Part shown: positions 32,662-44,269 of the stretch, in pieces
Layout: each line of letters starts with the position of its first letter
Numbering within the stretch: the stretch's first letter is position 1
Source: Cladobotryum mycophilum
Taxonomy: Eukaryota > Ascomycota > Sordariomycetes > Hypocreales > Hypocreaceae
Assembly (NCBI GenBank): GCA_036429605.1
Contig: CM071591.1
Coordinates: 2,604,001 to 2,668,000, forward strand
Length of the DNA stretch: 64,000 nucleotides
Reading direction: 5' to 3'
Program-made: the position numbers and the translations under genes
Notes under the pieces: generated by a model
Database searches by the model: none
Seen by the model: the letters and a program-made list of their open reading frames with translations, nothing else
Told to the model about the DNA's origin: nothing

Positions 32662-35151
32662 ATGGCGCCGAGTGCCATTGACCAGAAGCCCCTGGTGGCG
32701 CCCGACCAAAGGACATATGTGCCAGCACAAATCTTCCCCGTTAAAGAGACACGGTTCGAGAAATACATTGCTCCCCAGACCGATGGGCGGAAGCGAGCCC
32801 AAGAGCAACGCGACGGCGCTGCCATCGTCATTGATAATGGTGAGCATCTACCGGCGCGATGGGAGTTTGCAACAACGACGCCTGAAGCTGACGGCAACTT
32901 CTTTTTTTTTTAAGGATCATACTCTGTTCGAGCAGGATGGTCATTCGAGTCCGCGCCCCGTTTTAGCATGCCGCCGGTAATGGCAAAGTATCGTGACCGA
33001 AAGATTGGCAAGACCTTCTCCTTTGCTGGCTCCGACTGCTACGCCGACACCACGGCGCGAGGCCACATCCGAAACGCATTCGAGGCCGGCACGGGCATCG
33101 TCAGCAACTGGGATGTTACGGAACATGTTTTGGACTACATCTTCCTCAAGCTGGGAATGAACGAGGGCAGCGGAGCTATCGACGTGCCCATTGTAATGAC
33201 CGAGGCGGTCGCAAACTTGCCCTACTCAAGAAAATGCAGGTCGCCCAACCATCCTCGAAGCTCACATGCAGGCTAACCCAACCCTTTTTTAGCTATGACT
33301 GAAATCATTTTTGAATGTTACGGCGCACCATCTCTGGCGTATGGCATTGACTCCATGTTCTCCTACCGACACAACAAAGGCAAGACGGGCCTGGTCGTCT
33401 CCTCCTCCCACACCTCTACTCACGTAATACCCGTCTATAATTCCAAAGCTATACTTTCTCAGGCGATAAGATTGAACTGGGGAGGCTATCACAACGCCGA
33501 ATATCTCTTAAAATTAATGCGACTGAAATATCCGTCATTCCCCGGCAAGCTCAACGCCTCGCAGGCAGAACAAATGGTTCAGGACCACTGTTACATCTCC
33601 AAAGACTACGATCGTGAAATCGGCGGCTATCTCGACTGGACCGGCTTGGAAGACCGAGATGTCGTCATCCAGTATCCTTATACCGAAGAGGTGATTATCC
33701 AAAAGAGCGAGGAAGAGTTGGCTCGAATCGCCGAACGCAAAAAGGAGAGTGGGCGACGACTACAAGAGCAGGCCGCCAAGATGAGACTCGAGAAGCTCAT
33801 CAAGAAGGAGCAAGATCTGGAGTACTACAAGAACCTGCAGAGCCGTTTGGTGGACGAGACCAAAAAGGAGACGAAGCGTTTGCTCGATAGCAGCGACGTC
33901 AAGGACGAGGCCCAATTGGAGAAGATTATCAAGGAGCTGGAAAAGGCGATTAAAAAGGCCCGCACAAAGGACGTCGGGGGCGATCTCGAGGAGGAACAAG
34001 AGCAACCCAATTTTGATCTCGTGGACGTTCCGGACGACCAGCTCGACGAGGCCCAGATAAAGCAAAAGCGTCAGCAAAAGCTCATGAAATCCAACCACGA
34101 AGCCAGGGCTCGCGCCAAGGCCGAAAAAGAAGCCGAAAAGGCTCGCATTGCGGAGGAGGAGCGAATAGACAGGGATCGTCGCGATAATGACCTCGAAAGC
34201 TGGCTCGACGAGAAGCGCCAGGCCCTCGCAGACAGGCTCCAGAAGATCAAGGAGCGGGACCGATTGAAGCAGGATCTGGGCAATCGCAAATCTCTCGCCT
34301 CGCAGATTCGCATGAAGAGCATTGCCAATCTGGCTTCCGATAACCCGACCAAGAAGCGCCGTCGCGGAGGAGACGATGACAACTTTGGCGCCAATGATGA
34401 TGACTGGGGTGTGTATCGACAGATTGCGGTTGGTGAGAACAGTGACGAGGAGCAAGAGGAGGAAGACCTTGCGACTGGTGTCAAGGCCCTTGAGTTAGAC
34501 CTGCTCAAGTACGATCCCAACTTTACGTATGAAAACACCCAGGAGGCTCTGTCCGACTGGTCCAAGTCCCTCCTCCACGCCTTTGCCCGCGGTCCACGAC
34601 CCTTTGATCCCGCCTCGCAGGCCGAGCTCCACCAGCTCCATCTCAACGTCGAGCGCGTTCGTGTCCCCGAGGTAGTCTTCCGCCCATCCATCGCCGGCGT
34701 GGACCAGGCCGGCGTCGTCGAGATTGCAGGCGACGTGCTCACCCAGCGCCTCGCCGGCATGGCCAACCGAGACGATTTCTTGAGGGACATCTTCCTTACG
34801 GGCGGCAATACGCTGTTCCAGAACTTTGATGACAGGGTGAGGGACGGGCTGAGGGCGCTGTTGCCGGCTGATTCCCCGCTGGTGGTGAGGAGAGCGCAGG
34901 ATGCGCTGCTGGATGCGTGGAAGGGTGCGGCCGGATGGGTTGGCACACCGGCATGGAAGGCCGCGACGATAACCAGGGAAGAGTATCAGGAAAAGGGTGC
35001 GGAGTACATCAAGGTATGCTATAATCCTCTCCGTCCTTGTCATCACAGCAAATCACATCATATTACATCCATCATCTCTTTACTATCATGCCAAATACCA
35101 TGCTAACCATTCACCCTTTAGGAGCACGACATGGGCAACTCATACGCGTGA
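32662..35151 (+). CDS. ARP5: Actin-related protein 5, INO80 complex
   Basis: Nuclear actin-related protein that with Ies6 forms the INO80 module contacting the nucleosome entry side. Exons 32662-32839, 32915-33235, 33293-35013 and 35122-35151 give 2250 nt, 749 residues. Actin-fold motifs: IDNGSYSVRAGW (phosphate 1 loop), MTEAVANLPYSRK, ECYGAPSLAYGID, and near the C-terminus LTGGNTLFQNFDDR. A long charged, coiled-coil insertion (roughly residues 310-510, rich in Lys/Glu/Arg) and an acidic patch are typical of Arp5. Intron 2 starts with GC rather than GT (33236, GCAGGT) and this is needed to keep the frame (RKSMTE junction). The final exon encodes only EHDMGNSYA. Sits beside IES6 and DAD4. Confidence 0.93.
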
Positions 35152-35915
35152 TATTGTTTGGGTCAGGAAAGGAGGAGTTCATAATTGTTATTTCTTCTCA
35201 CACATACACACAAAAAATGACAAAAATCTGTACGGGGTAATATTTTTTTCCTTCGTTCCGCAACATCTTCGCGCAACTCTCCAAGATCGTAGACAAAGAA
35301 ACAAATATGTCCCAAAAGAAAAAAACCTCGATTCATTTTGCGTAAACGTTTCCCCGTCCCTCTCCCCTCTTTCCCCTGGATCAACATCGGGCAAAAGAAA
35401 AATATATATCCCTTTTAAGCATAAGTAAGGCTATCCATATTCAAGCAACGCGATCCTTTCATACAGGCGACGCCATTTCACTCAAAAACAAAAACATCAT
35501 TCCCAGGCTAGTCTTCTTCCACAAAAAAGTATCCGTGATCCTTTCTGGTGAAAATAACAAAAGAAAAGCAAAAAGAGAAAAATAACTGCTGAAGAATCTA
35601 CAGAAAAAAAGGGGGGAGAAGAATGCTCAAGCCAGCTCACCACCGCAGTGGGAGGAGAGAGCTGCATAGCCCATAAAAACCCCAAAATCAGTCATATAAA
35701 TGACTTGCTGCTGCTGTTGCCGCCGCCGCCGCTAGCTGTCGCCATTGCAACCATGTGTCACATACAAACAAAACAAAAAGCCAACGGTAATGATAACTTA
35801 TGTGCCTCCCAGAACGCCCACCCATCACCCAGCTGAAATCTTGTATAATCGCACATTTGCCACAACGCCTTTGTAAAATGTTACCAAACTACCATAACCT
35901 CCGACCACTGAGCTC
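35152..35915. other. Convergent 3' region of ARP5 and kapC
   Basis: A-rich on the plus strand (35170-35600), with runs of A and AAAG; 3' UTRs of both flanking genes. No coding region is supported. Confidence 0.4.
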
Positions 35916-37696
35916 CTAGGCCTGGCCGGATGGTTCTTCGGGGTTTAGTTGTCTATTGATTTCCTCCGTTGTTCGGGTATCCTCCTCACTCTGTTGTTGC
36001 TGTTGTTGCTGTTGTTGCTGCTTGAAAGGCGGACTAGGGTACGACTGGTGTCTCTCAATCTGCTCCTGCGCCGCAAGACCAGCAACAGCCTGAGCTACAG
36101 CTTCAAGAGGTGTTCCCACCCCAGGGTTGCTGGTGGGTGGTTCAGCGGCGCTAGTTGAATGTACGGGCGCAGAGGAGGAATGCGAGAGATTAATGTTTGG
36201 CGGGGGCGGGGGAATATCGCCCTGGGAGCTGAGAAGTTTCGATTGTAGTTCAATGATATAATCACGAAGAGCATAGTGCTCGGATCGCATAGCTTCGAAT
36301 GCGCGCTCCATTTCGGCGTAATCGCGAACTTGTTGTTCCAACTTCTTAATATAGCCCTCTTTACGTTGGCGGAAAGCTCTCTACAAACAAGCTAGTAAGC
36401 AAATAATCTCTCCAAGTCAATTGGAGGTTGTCTCGCGCCCACGGGAACTTGTCGCGGATGGAAGGGCGGTCCGATTCCTGAGCCATGGAAAGGGCTAGGT
36501 GCCGAGGCTACACAAGAGCCATGACGAAGATCCACCGATCGCAAAGCAACATATTGGCCCAAGGGTTGGGGGAGCAGAGGTCCAAGGGTGTTTTATGATT
36601 CAACTCACCTGAGCTGCTCTGTTTTGCGCCGCGCGCTTGGATTGTGACAACTCTCGCTTCGCTTTCCGGCCGTCAATCGGGTTTCCGTCGTCTAATGCTA
36701 TCGATGATGGGGGTGGAGGTGCGGGAGCCAATGGAGCGATTGAAGGGCCAGGAACAGTAGCACCCGGGCTGTGGCCCGAGGGAGGAGGGGCCATGGGCAT
36801 CATATTGGGGATTGGGGCGTGGCCGGAAGGGGCGCGAAGATCAGGATGGATGTGAGCTTCGGGTTCAGATTTGGCGGGCGCAAGACGGGGAGCGTCTGGA
36901 GCAGGCGAGGCTAGGACGTCAAATCCATTCGGCGGCCTCGAAGCGGGACCTCTGGATTCGCGCGAACTCGAAGCTGCCGAGACAGACGAAGAATCAGTGT
37001 CGTGTTTCTGTAACAGTTCAAGCTGTGCGCGCAAGTGCTGCTCTGCTGGGGGGCAAGGTCATGTCAGCGACGACAGATTCTGGACAATGGCAAAATCGCA
37101 ACTGGCCAGAGCCCGTGCCTCGCAGCGCGACAATGGGGGAGGGATGAGGTAGGCAGGTAGGTGAGTTGAAGCTGTACGGCCTGGGATGTGTTGCTGGGTG
37201 TATAGATGGTATAGGTGGTGGTGGGTGGTGGTGGTAGTGGGAGAGAAAGATGCGCCTGCGAGCAACGAGCAATAGCGGAGGATGCGGAATATCGCCCCGA
37301 ACGGATTGCGCGCAAGGAAAGGATAGCCAAATATTCTAATATTTGTATTTTATAAATTGAAGGGATGATTGAATAGATGCATGTATTGGATCAACAAGCA
37401 GAGGGGTGGTGTAGTGGCATGAGAGAGAGAGAGAGATGGAAGCTGTTGATCAAGGCTGTAAAGCAGCAAAGCAAAGCGAAGCGACTGTGAAGAGAAAAAA
37501 GGCCAAAAGAGCGAAGCGAGTGATGCGATGATCGTCTCTCTCTTTCTTTTTTTCCTTTTTGCGAAAAGAGGGAAAAATAAGGTGACAATATTTACGAAAA
37601 GTAGAGAGAGGGAGAGAGCAAAAGAAACATACCTTGAGTGCTTGCGCCGTTGGCAGGAGAGCTCTGCTGCATTGCTTGAGGGTTCTGACTCAGCAT
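35916..37696 (-). CDS. kapC: bZIP transcription factor, KapC type
   Basis: Fungal bZIP regulator related to Aspergillus KapC. Exons 37633-37696, 36609-37045 and 35916-36380 give 966 nt, 321 residues. The basic region crosses the second intron: KAKRELSQSKRAAQNRAAQ then RAFRQRKEGYIKKLE; it is followed by leucine-zipper heptads. The N-terminal half is Pro/Ala/Ser-rich and likely an activation region. The C-terminus has a polyglutamine run of ten (CAG/CAA codons, 35992-36021). Intron 1 is long (587 nt) and separates a 21-codon first exon, so it may hold regulatory sequence. Targets are unknown; AP-1-like or TGACTCA-type DNA is expected from the basic region. Confidence 0.9.
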
Positions 37697-40600
37697 TCGT
37701 AGGGAAGTGCAGCAGTTGTAGTGCAGGCAGGCAGGCAGGCAAGGCAGCTGAGCAAGCAAAGCAGGTCGTTTTTTTCGTTGGCGAAAACGAACGAGTGAGT
37801 GTGATGAGAATTGATGACTACTCAAGTTTTTTCCCTTGAGCCTGAGAGGGTCGAAGGGGGAGGGGAGGGGGGTCTGGTTTGGTCTCGTCTCGGGGTCTGT
37901 CTGGGTCGGGTCGGGTTCGATGGCGCTCGCTGACGTGAAGCGGAAATGCAATGTCAGGTTAGAGGGAAAACCGAACCTTGGCTAGGCCAGGATGCGACGG
38001 GATTATGTAACCAGGACAGCCAGCAGGAGATTTGAAGAAGAGGAAGGCGGCGTGACGTGACGGACGAGGGAAAGACTTTTTGGCTAAAGAAGGTTTAAGG
38101 CCAAAGCAAATAATAAGTTGGTTGGGGTGGGAATTTGGAGGTGGTAAGGGAAAAAAGGAAACGGAAGTAGGCCTAAAAGGATTGGATTGGATTGGATGAT
38201 GAATGAATGGATGGATGGTGCATGTGCGTGCATGGACAGGCAGGAAAGAAGAAAAATGGCGTGGCTGGCTGGCTGGCCAAACGGGCGGATTTTCTGCGCC
38301 TGTTGCTCGTTACTGTTGTTACTCGCCTGTACCAAGATGCAGCACAGGTACCTCCTCCAGAGACCACCTGCAACCAACCACTGAGGCTTTGGGGGGACTT
38401 GGTACCAGTAATTGCGGGTTTCAATGCAGTGGAGGCGGGCTGTTTAGCTGGTTGGGTGGTGGTGAGTAAGTGGGTGTGGGTTAGCAGGCAGAGGGATGGA
38501 TAGGTAGGTACTATAGGTACCAAGTAGTAGTAGTCGAAGAAAAAGAAAAAGAGGTCAAAATGGGGCTGGTTGATGGTCACTCTGACTGACTTGGATCCTG
38601 GGCTAAATTAAGGCAACTCATGCATCTTACAGTACAAATAGAGTAAATAAGACCAAAAACAAAAACTGAGCAATGAGAGCCAGAGAAAAGCGAATAAGTG
38701 GATGCCTTCAGTTATGTCGTCGTCGTCGTTGTTGTTGCTGCTACTCGTGTCCAGGTACTTCCGAACTCCGTTCCTTGGTTCCCTTGTTCCTCCGCCCGCT
38801 ATGGCAAGTCATCCCTCTCTGGTGTATAAGGTACTAGGTACTACCTACCTGTAGGTTCTAGGTATTGTTCCGGTTCATATCAATATTCATGGCTGCGGCC
38901 TCAGATCCCTCAACTGACAAGCTTGACTTGCAGCCACTACAAAATCATCTCACTTCTACCCTCCTGATCCACAAACATTATATTGTTCAAAAACTCCCTT
39001 TTCTTCAAGTGGCTCATCCACGGCCCATCGCTCCCTGACAACAAGGAGCAACTGATACTCCGCCTTATTCTACACCAACTATTATTACTACTAACTCAAA
39101 GCTCGGATTCTTTACAGCCACCCGCGCGTCTCCCCAAGAAAACTGGGTTTGTCAGCATTCGCAATCTTGCCCAATCAAGTTTAGCCTCCTTAGTCATGTC
39201 ACCTTTCGGCGTGGCGGAGGTGTGGTCAAGAGAATACTAGGTACCAAAGAATACCAAGGAGGATTACTATTCTGCACGATCCATCTATCGACGACTAATA
39301 ACTGACTGACTGACTGACTGTCTCTCTGTTGGTATTGGTATCAATATTAGCATCGTCGCAAACCCCGATGCCTCCTCCCAGCTTTCAGCCTTTCAGCCTT
39401 CAGCCTTCTTCTCGTCACCAATCACTGCCCGGTGTTTATTACTAGGTATTCGGGACAACGACGGATACACCATCTTTGTACATGGTACTTGCGTGGAACT
39501 CCGAACCGTCATTTCTTCTGTAGCCGTCCGGATGGGGAAGCCGATTTGTCATCTCCTGCAGCCACACTCGCACTTGTACACACCACACACCATCACTCTC
39601 GCACAAGGACCCTTGAAGATACCAGAGATACCTACCCAACGATCCATTGCATTACGGAATACGGTCCCCAAGGCAAAGGCAAAAGAAAGAAAGAAAAGTG
39701 ACCCAGTACCAAGGAACGCTCCCTTCCACGGAACGCGGATCCTGAATTCCCGCGGCTTTTTGTGGCAGGTCGATTACATTTGCTGACGAATGTTAGCCCG
39801 TTACGGATTTCTGTACCACCAGGATTCACCATGGAGGAAGACGAAGAAGAAGAAGGGTTACTGGCGCAGACCTCATCCATCCTTCCAAGCAAAAGTAGCT
39901 AGTTTCCACTCGCCGGAACTGCATGCTTAATAGTTCTTCTTTCAGAATTTGTCCACCTTCAGTTTCGGCTCGGTCATTCATCCCGAGCTCCCCCTTCGGC
40001 AAGGTCCAGCCAGCTTATGTCCGAAGACAGTCCTATTACGACGTAGCCAATACTATATGCCCATCTTGCGGGTCACTTTCGGGACTTCCAGATGCTGGAC
40101 ATCTTTACATACAGGCATACGGGAATACAGGATGCAATCATACTGCAATATCATCTATGTGCTACCGTCATCATGCATATCCAATTTCCCCTCTTCTGGG
40201 TTACCGGTCTGGATATCTGCGACTATACATAAACCCCCGTGGACCCTCCAAGTGGTATTCCCAGCTTTTGCTTTCCCGGCTTGATGTACCGGCTAATTAA
40301 TCCTCGACAAATGTGGCTTCGGGTCGTTTTCCGTTCCTACCAATAACAATAAACACGCTTTTCCGGTAAGGATGCTATTCTGCCAAAATTACGAATCAGG
40401 AATGGAACCGTGGTCTCAAGGGGAGCGAATGGAGCTCTGCGTGACGCCGATGGGATGTCTCTCTCCCTCTCTCCCTCTCTCCAGCCATTCTTGATCCCGG
40501 GCGCCAGAGGTGGCAGCGCATTCCGACATGTCCGCCGCGCGCGTTGATGCACACTCGCATCGCCGTTGAAACGTAATAAAACCCATCTGATATGTACAAA

Positions 40601-41123
40601 CCGACCGACCGGTGGAGATACAGATCAGCAAGGGTGCGAGCCTGACATGCCTTGCATGAGTGGAATTTACTATTGAATCTAGACGAGATGTAGGTGTGAA
40701 CTTGGAACAGCCTCTTGTAGATGCCGTGATACGGGCTGTAAATATCGCCGCACACCCGGTAAGTTTTGGATCCGGAGTTTACCGCGACTCCCTCCGCGTA
40801 GAGGAGATAATGAATGTTGATGGACGGCAATAGAATCGGTCTTTGTTGCGATTTCCGCATTGGGCGACTGATTTGCCGATAGGTAGTCGGACCGTTGGAT
40901 CCAAACAGCGAAAATGAGGGAAACCTTCAATAACGTGTATTGCCTATCAAGCCGATGACTTATACTTCAAAGCTTATCAGTAATCCCCTCAACGGCAACA
41001 TCGGAGAAATTGCAATATCAAGATCATATATATTTTTTTTCACATTAAGCATAACAAATCATATGGAATCTCATATTATACAAAAATCTCTCACAATTAC
41101 AGCCCCAGTTAAGGCAAACGCCC
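37697..41123. other. Large intergenic region upstream of kapC
   Basis: About 3.4 kb with no supported protein-coding gene. Notable are GGTAGGTA/TACCTACC-type short repeats (38500-38525, 38830-38865), ACTGACTGACTG (39300-39315), a GTCGTCGTCGTTGTTGTTGCTGCT stretch near 38718, and CTCCCTCT repeats (40460-40485). Open frames of 60-150 codons show no domain. The length is compatible with a regulated transcription-factor promoter on the kapC side. Undetected non-coding transcripts are possible. Confidence 0.35.
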
Positions 41124-42523
41124 TCATACCGGAAGACCCGGCGGACTCTTGAACAGCTTGCCTCCCTTCCACACGTGCGTAACATTCGACGGCTTCGTCA
41201 ACACACTGATATCCTCCAGCGGGTTAGACCTGATGGCAATCAAGTCCGCATCGTATCCGGCCCTGAGCTGCCCGCTCTGCGGCGCCATCCCGCCGAGGAC
41301 CTCTGGCGCGTTGGCCGTGGCGCACTCAATCGCCTGGAGGGGCGTCATGCCCAGCTCGACAGCGTAAACGATCTCGTGGGCGTTGTTACCGTGGTTGAGA
41401 GATGATTTGACGTCGCTGCTACCCATGTCCGTGCCGAGTGCGATTTTGATGCCCTTCTTTATAGCGAGTTTGTAGGATGTCTTGGATTGCTCGACCAGTT
41501 TGGTGACTTTTTCTGAACGATCGGGGGGAGCGTGTCCATGTACTCTGTAGACATGACGCGGACAATGTGCTGGGTACCAACGAAGATGGCATCCTTTTCC
41601 AGCATCAGGTCGGCGGCCTCCTCGTCCAGATACATGCCGTGCTCGATGGACTTGACGCCAGCCCTCAGCGCGGCCATGATTCCCGCTTTGCCGATAGCAT
41701 GGGCCGCTACAGCTCGTCGGGTCCGCCCCGCCTCGTCGACCATGGCCTTGAGCTCCTCATCCGAGAACTGGCGGTCCTCCGGGTCGTCGTTGAGACTGAG
41801 CACGCCGCCGCTGGAGCAGACCTTGATGCATCGCGCACCGCGTCGGACCATCTGCCGAACCATCTGCGTGCACCCGTCGACGCCGTCGCAGACTCCGATG
41901 GGCAGGCCGGTGTAGTTCATGGCACGAATAACCGACGGCAGGGGCTCCACCTGCACGTCAACATGGCCACCCGTCATGGACAGCGCCGCAATGGCAGAGT
42001 AGATGTTGGGCCCAACCAGCATCCCGCTCTTGACTCCCGGCCACAAATCACCAGCATAGCCCGCCAGCTCCCGCACGGAGGTGTACCCGGCCATCAGCGT
42101 GCGCTCCAGGTCGTGCGTCGTGATAGCGCCGGCCAGGGCATTCGCGCCCGGTAAGAAGGTTGTCCCGCCGCCGACGAACTGCTCAATCTCCATGCCGAAG
42201 AAGTGCGTGTGGCAGTCCCACAGCCCGGGCATGAGGACGTTTACGTAGGTCGGCGTGATGTGGCTGTACTTGGAGGGCCGGTTCAGAAAGGAGCCAACCC
42301 AATCGATCTTGTCGCCCTTGAGGGCCACGATGCCGTTGTTGATGGGTTGGCCGCGCCCGGGGATGAGGAGTTGGGCCCAGATGATGGTGACTGGCTCATC
42401 ATCCTCATCGCCACCACCACCATTAGTTGGAGGCTGTGAGGTGGTGACAGGTGAAGGCGGAGGAGGTTGGTGAATAGGAATACGCATATTGAAGCCAGAA
42501 GCCGTATTTGAATAAAGTACCAT
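41124..42523 (-). CDS. Amidohydrolase (COG1228-type), interrupted by a frameshift
   Basis: Metal-dependent amidohydrolase with a TIM-barrel fold, related to imidazolonepropionase-like and peptidase-like hydrolases. In fungi the group includes enzymes acting on amide or ester bonds, so the substrate is open. Catalytic signatures: HTHFFG (metal ligands), RCIKVCSSGG (probable carboxylated Lys), AHAIGKAG, SIEHGMYLD and, after the break, ALGTDMGSS (metal-binding Asp). The N-terminus is Pro- and Asp/Glu-rich. The frame from the ATG at 42523 stays open to 41459, but homology jumps to another frame at a run of five T on the plus strand (41508-41512). The remaining part then continues to the stop at 41124-41126. 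One missing base in this homopolymer would explain it: either a real inactivating mutation or an assembly error. Expected length about 465 residues. Confidence 0.8.
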
Positions 42524-43150
42524 ATGATGACCAGTTACCTTGGTATGTTTCTACAAAAAAGATGAAATTAATTTAAAAACTGAGAAAGACGTTAGATGAA
42601 AAAATCGTGACGGTGAAAGAAAGGTAAAGATTCCAAAAAAGTTGGGTTCAATTGATCACCCCAAATGATGCATGAAATGTAACGGTGACGAGACAAAGAC
42701 CGACCGATGATCCGAATAGGAAGAAAAAAGAAAAAAAGGAAGATGTTGATCCAAAAGACAGAGACGGCTGACGAGACGCGCGGGCGCTATTACCAAGGAA
42801 GCATTGTCAGAGTTTTTGTGTCGAGGTTGATTGACAATCGGATCTGCGGGTAGGACTTTTTTCGTTTCGATGGAGGTTGGGATACATTGGATCGGATACG
42901 GAGGGATGTTGAATGTTTTGAATATACCTACTTGTACCCGAGTATATGAGAGATTCGATGAGTTGGTGAAGGATGTACTTTGCTTGTAAAGATGCAAGCA
43001 TGTGGATCACAAGTAGCCACTAACAAATTCTCCACCACCGCCAAACATCGTCAGAGCCTCACTTCGCCTTCGCCTTACATCACCCTCACCTCACCTCACC
43101 CACCACAATCAAATTCAGAAGCTTGATTCAAAAGCGACCAAACCCCAGCC
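42524..43150. promoter_or_regulatory. Divergent region, amidohydrolase and carbinolamine dehydratase
   Basis: 627 bp between two diverging genes. CACC/TCAC-rich leader (43030-43125) before the dehydratase. No other gene. Confidence 0.4.
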
Positions 43151-43860
43151 ATGTCACGCCGAATCCTCACCTCCAAATTCAAAATGTCAATACCTTCTCA
43201 TTCCCCCTCCTCTGAGCCGACTCTCCTCCTCAACAGCAACAACAGCAAGAGCAACAGCAATCCAGCCACGCTTCTCCCCCGGCACAAACACATCCACAAC
43301 CTCACCCAAGCTCGAGCCCCTCCTCGCCACATCCGGTGGGCGGTGGACCCTCGTGGCGGACGGCGAGGCTCTGGAACGGAACTTCAAGTTTAAAACTTTT
43401 GCAAAGACATGGGTATTAAAAAAAAAACATCCCCGCTAGAAGTGAAATATATATATATATAGATATATATACACACATATTTATATACTTTAAAAAAGGG
43501 TTCCTGCAGTCTAGAACTAACTTGGGGAACAGGATTTCATGACGGCAGTGTCACTGCAATGCAAGATTAAGAGTCATCATCCGGAATGGTCAAACGTAAG
43601 CACCTTTGAGACCATGAAATCCCCTAATTCAGACCGTATTGAACCAAATCGCATCATAGGTCTACAACACAACCTTTATCCGCTGGACAACACATGATCC
43701 CCAAGGTCTGTCCGAGCAGGACGTTGATCTTGCCATCGCATGTGACGATCTTGCCAAGGACTTTGGCGAGCTCGATCCCGAACCAACAAACCACACTCTC
43801 AAGGACCTATCAGAGAAGGCAAAAATAGATTCAGGAGATTGTTGCACACTGAAGAAATGA
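43151..43860 (+). CDS. Pterin-4a-carbinolamine dehydratase (PCD/DCoH)
   Basis: Recycles 4a-hydroxytetrahydrobiopterin by dehydration. Not visible as a single long frame; assembled from exons ending at 43412, 43533-43595 and 43660-43860, all in consistent frame. The pieces read RWTLVADGEALERNFKFKTFAKTW, then DFMTAVSLQCKIKSHHPEWSN, then VYNTTFIRWTTHDPQGLSEQDVDLA. HHPEW, the Tyr/Trp and the final His/Asp match the PCD signature with its catalytic histidines. The C-terminal 30 residues are longer than in bacteria. The 5' part is uncertain: the frame that reads into LEPLLATSGGRW lacks an obvious ATG, so a small upstream exon from 43151 or 43183 with an intron near 43185-43250 is likely. Low-complexity AT sequence (43446-43481) lies in the first placed intron. 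Confidence 0.85.
43446..43481. repeat. AT-rich dinucleotide repeat in an intron
   Basis: Short (AT)n/(AC)n microsatellite inside the intron 43413-43532 of the dehydratase gene. Confidence 0.8.
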
Positions 43861-44269
43861 CACACCAAGGCAACCCAACATGAACATCAAAAGGGAGGTG
43901 ATTCTCAAGAGTGCATGAACTCAAAACGCTCGCACCACTATACCATCAACTTCACACAAGGCGGTAAAAACAGATTCATGTTGTAAAGCGAGTGACGCTG
44001 AGCTGTTATTAAGTAGGAGTCTAAAACCTTCCCGAAAGTTATGTATTATACAAAACATTAAAAAAATCATTCTCAGGTCACACTCCTCCCCAACGCCTTT
44101 TGGAATGCCAGTTTGCCACAATCGGACATTGTCGTATCTATGTCATAGGTGGCCATTAATCTATATCTTGTCGTCGCATCTTCAAAACTTATTCTCAACG
44201 GGTCCAGTGTGAAGTTCTTTTGCACATCAAGGGTTGCACAAAAGTTGTGGGTGAGCGAAAGCTTGGCAT
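43861..44269. other. Convergent 3' region of PCD and ERG25
   Basis: About 400 bp with 3' UTR sequence of both flanking genes; no coding region supported. Confidence 0.4.

Noticed and set aside
34071..34946. 291-codon open frame on the minus strand within ARP5
   Set aside because: Antisense shadow of the conserved ARP5 exon; Ser/Arg-rich, no domain.
35990..36022. CAG/CAA-rich repeat on the minus strand
   Set aside because: Explained as the polyglutamine run in the kapC coding sequence.
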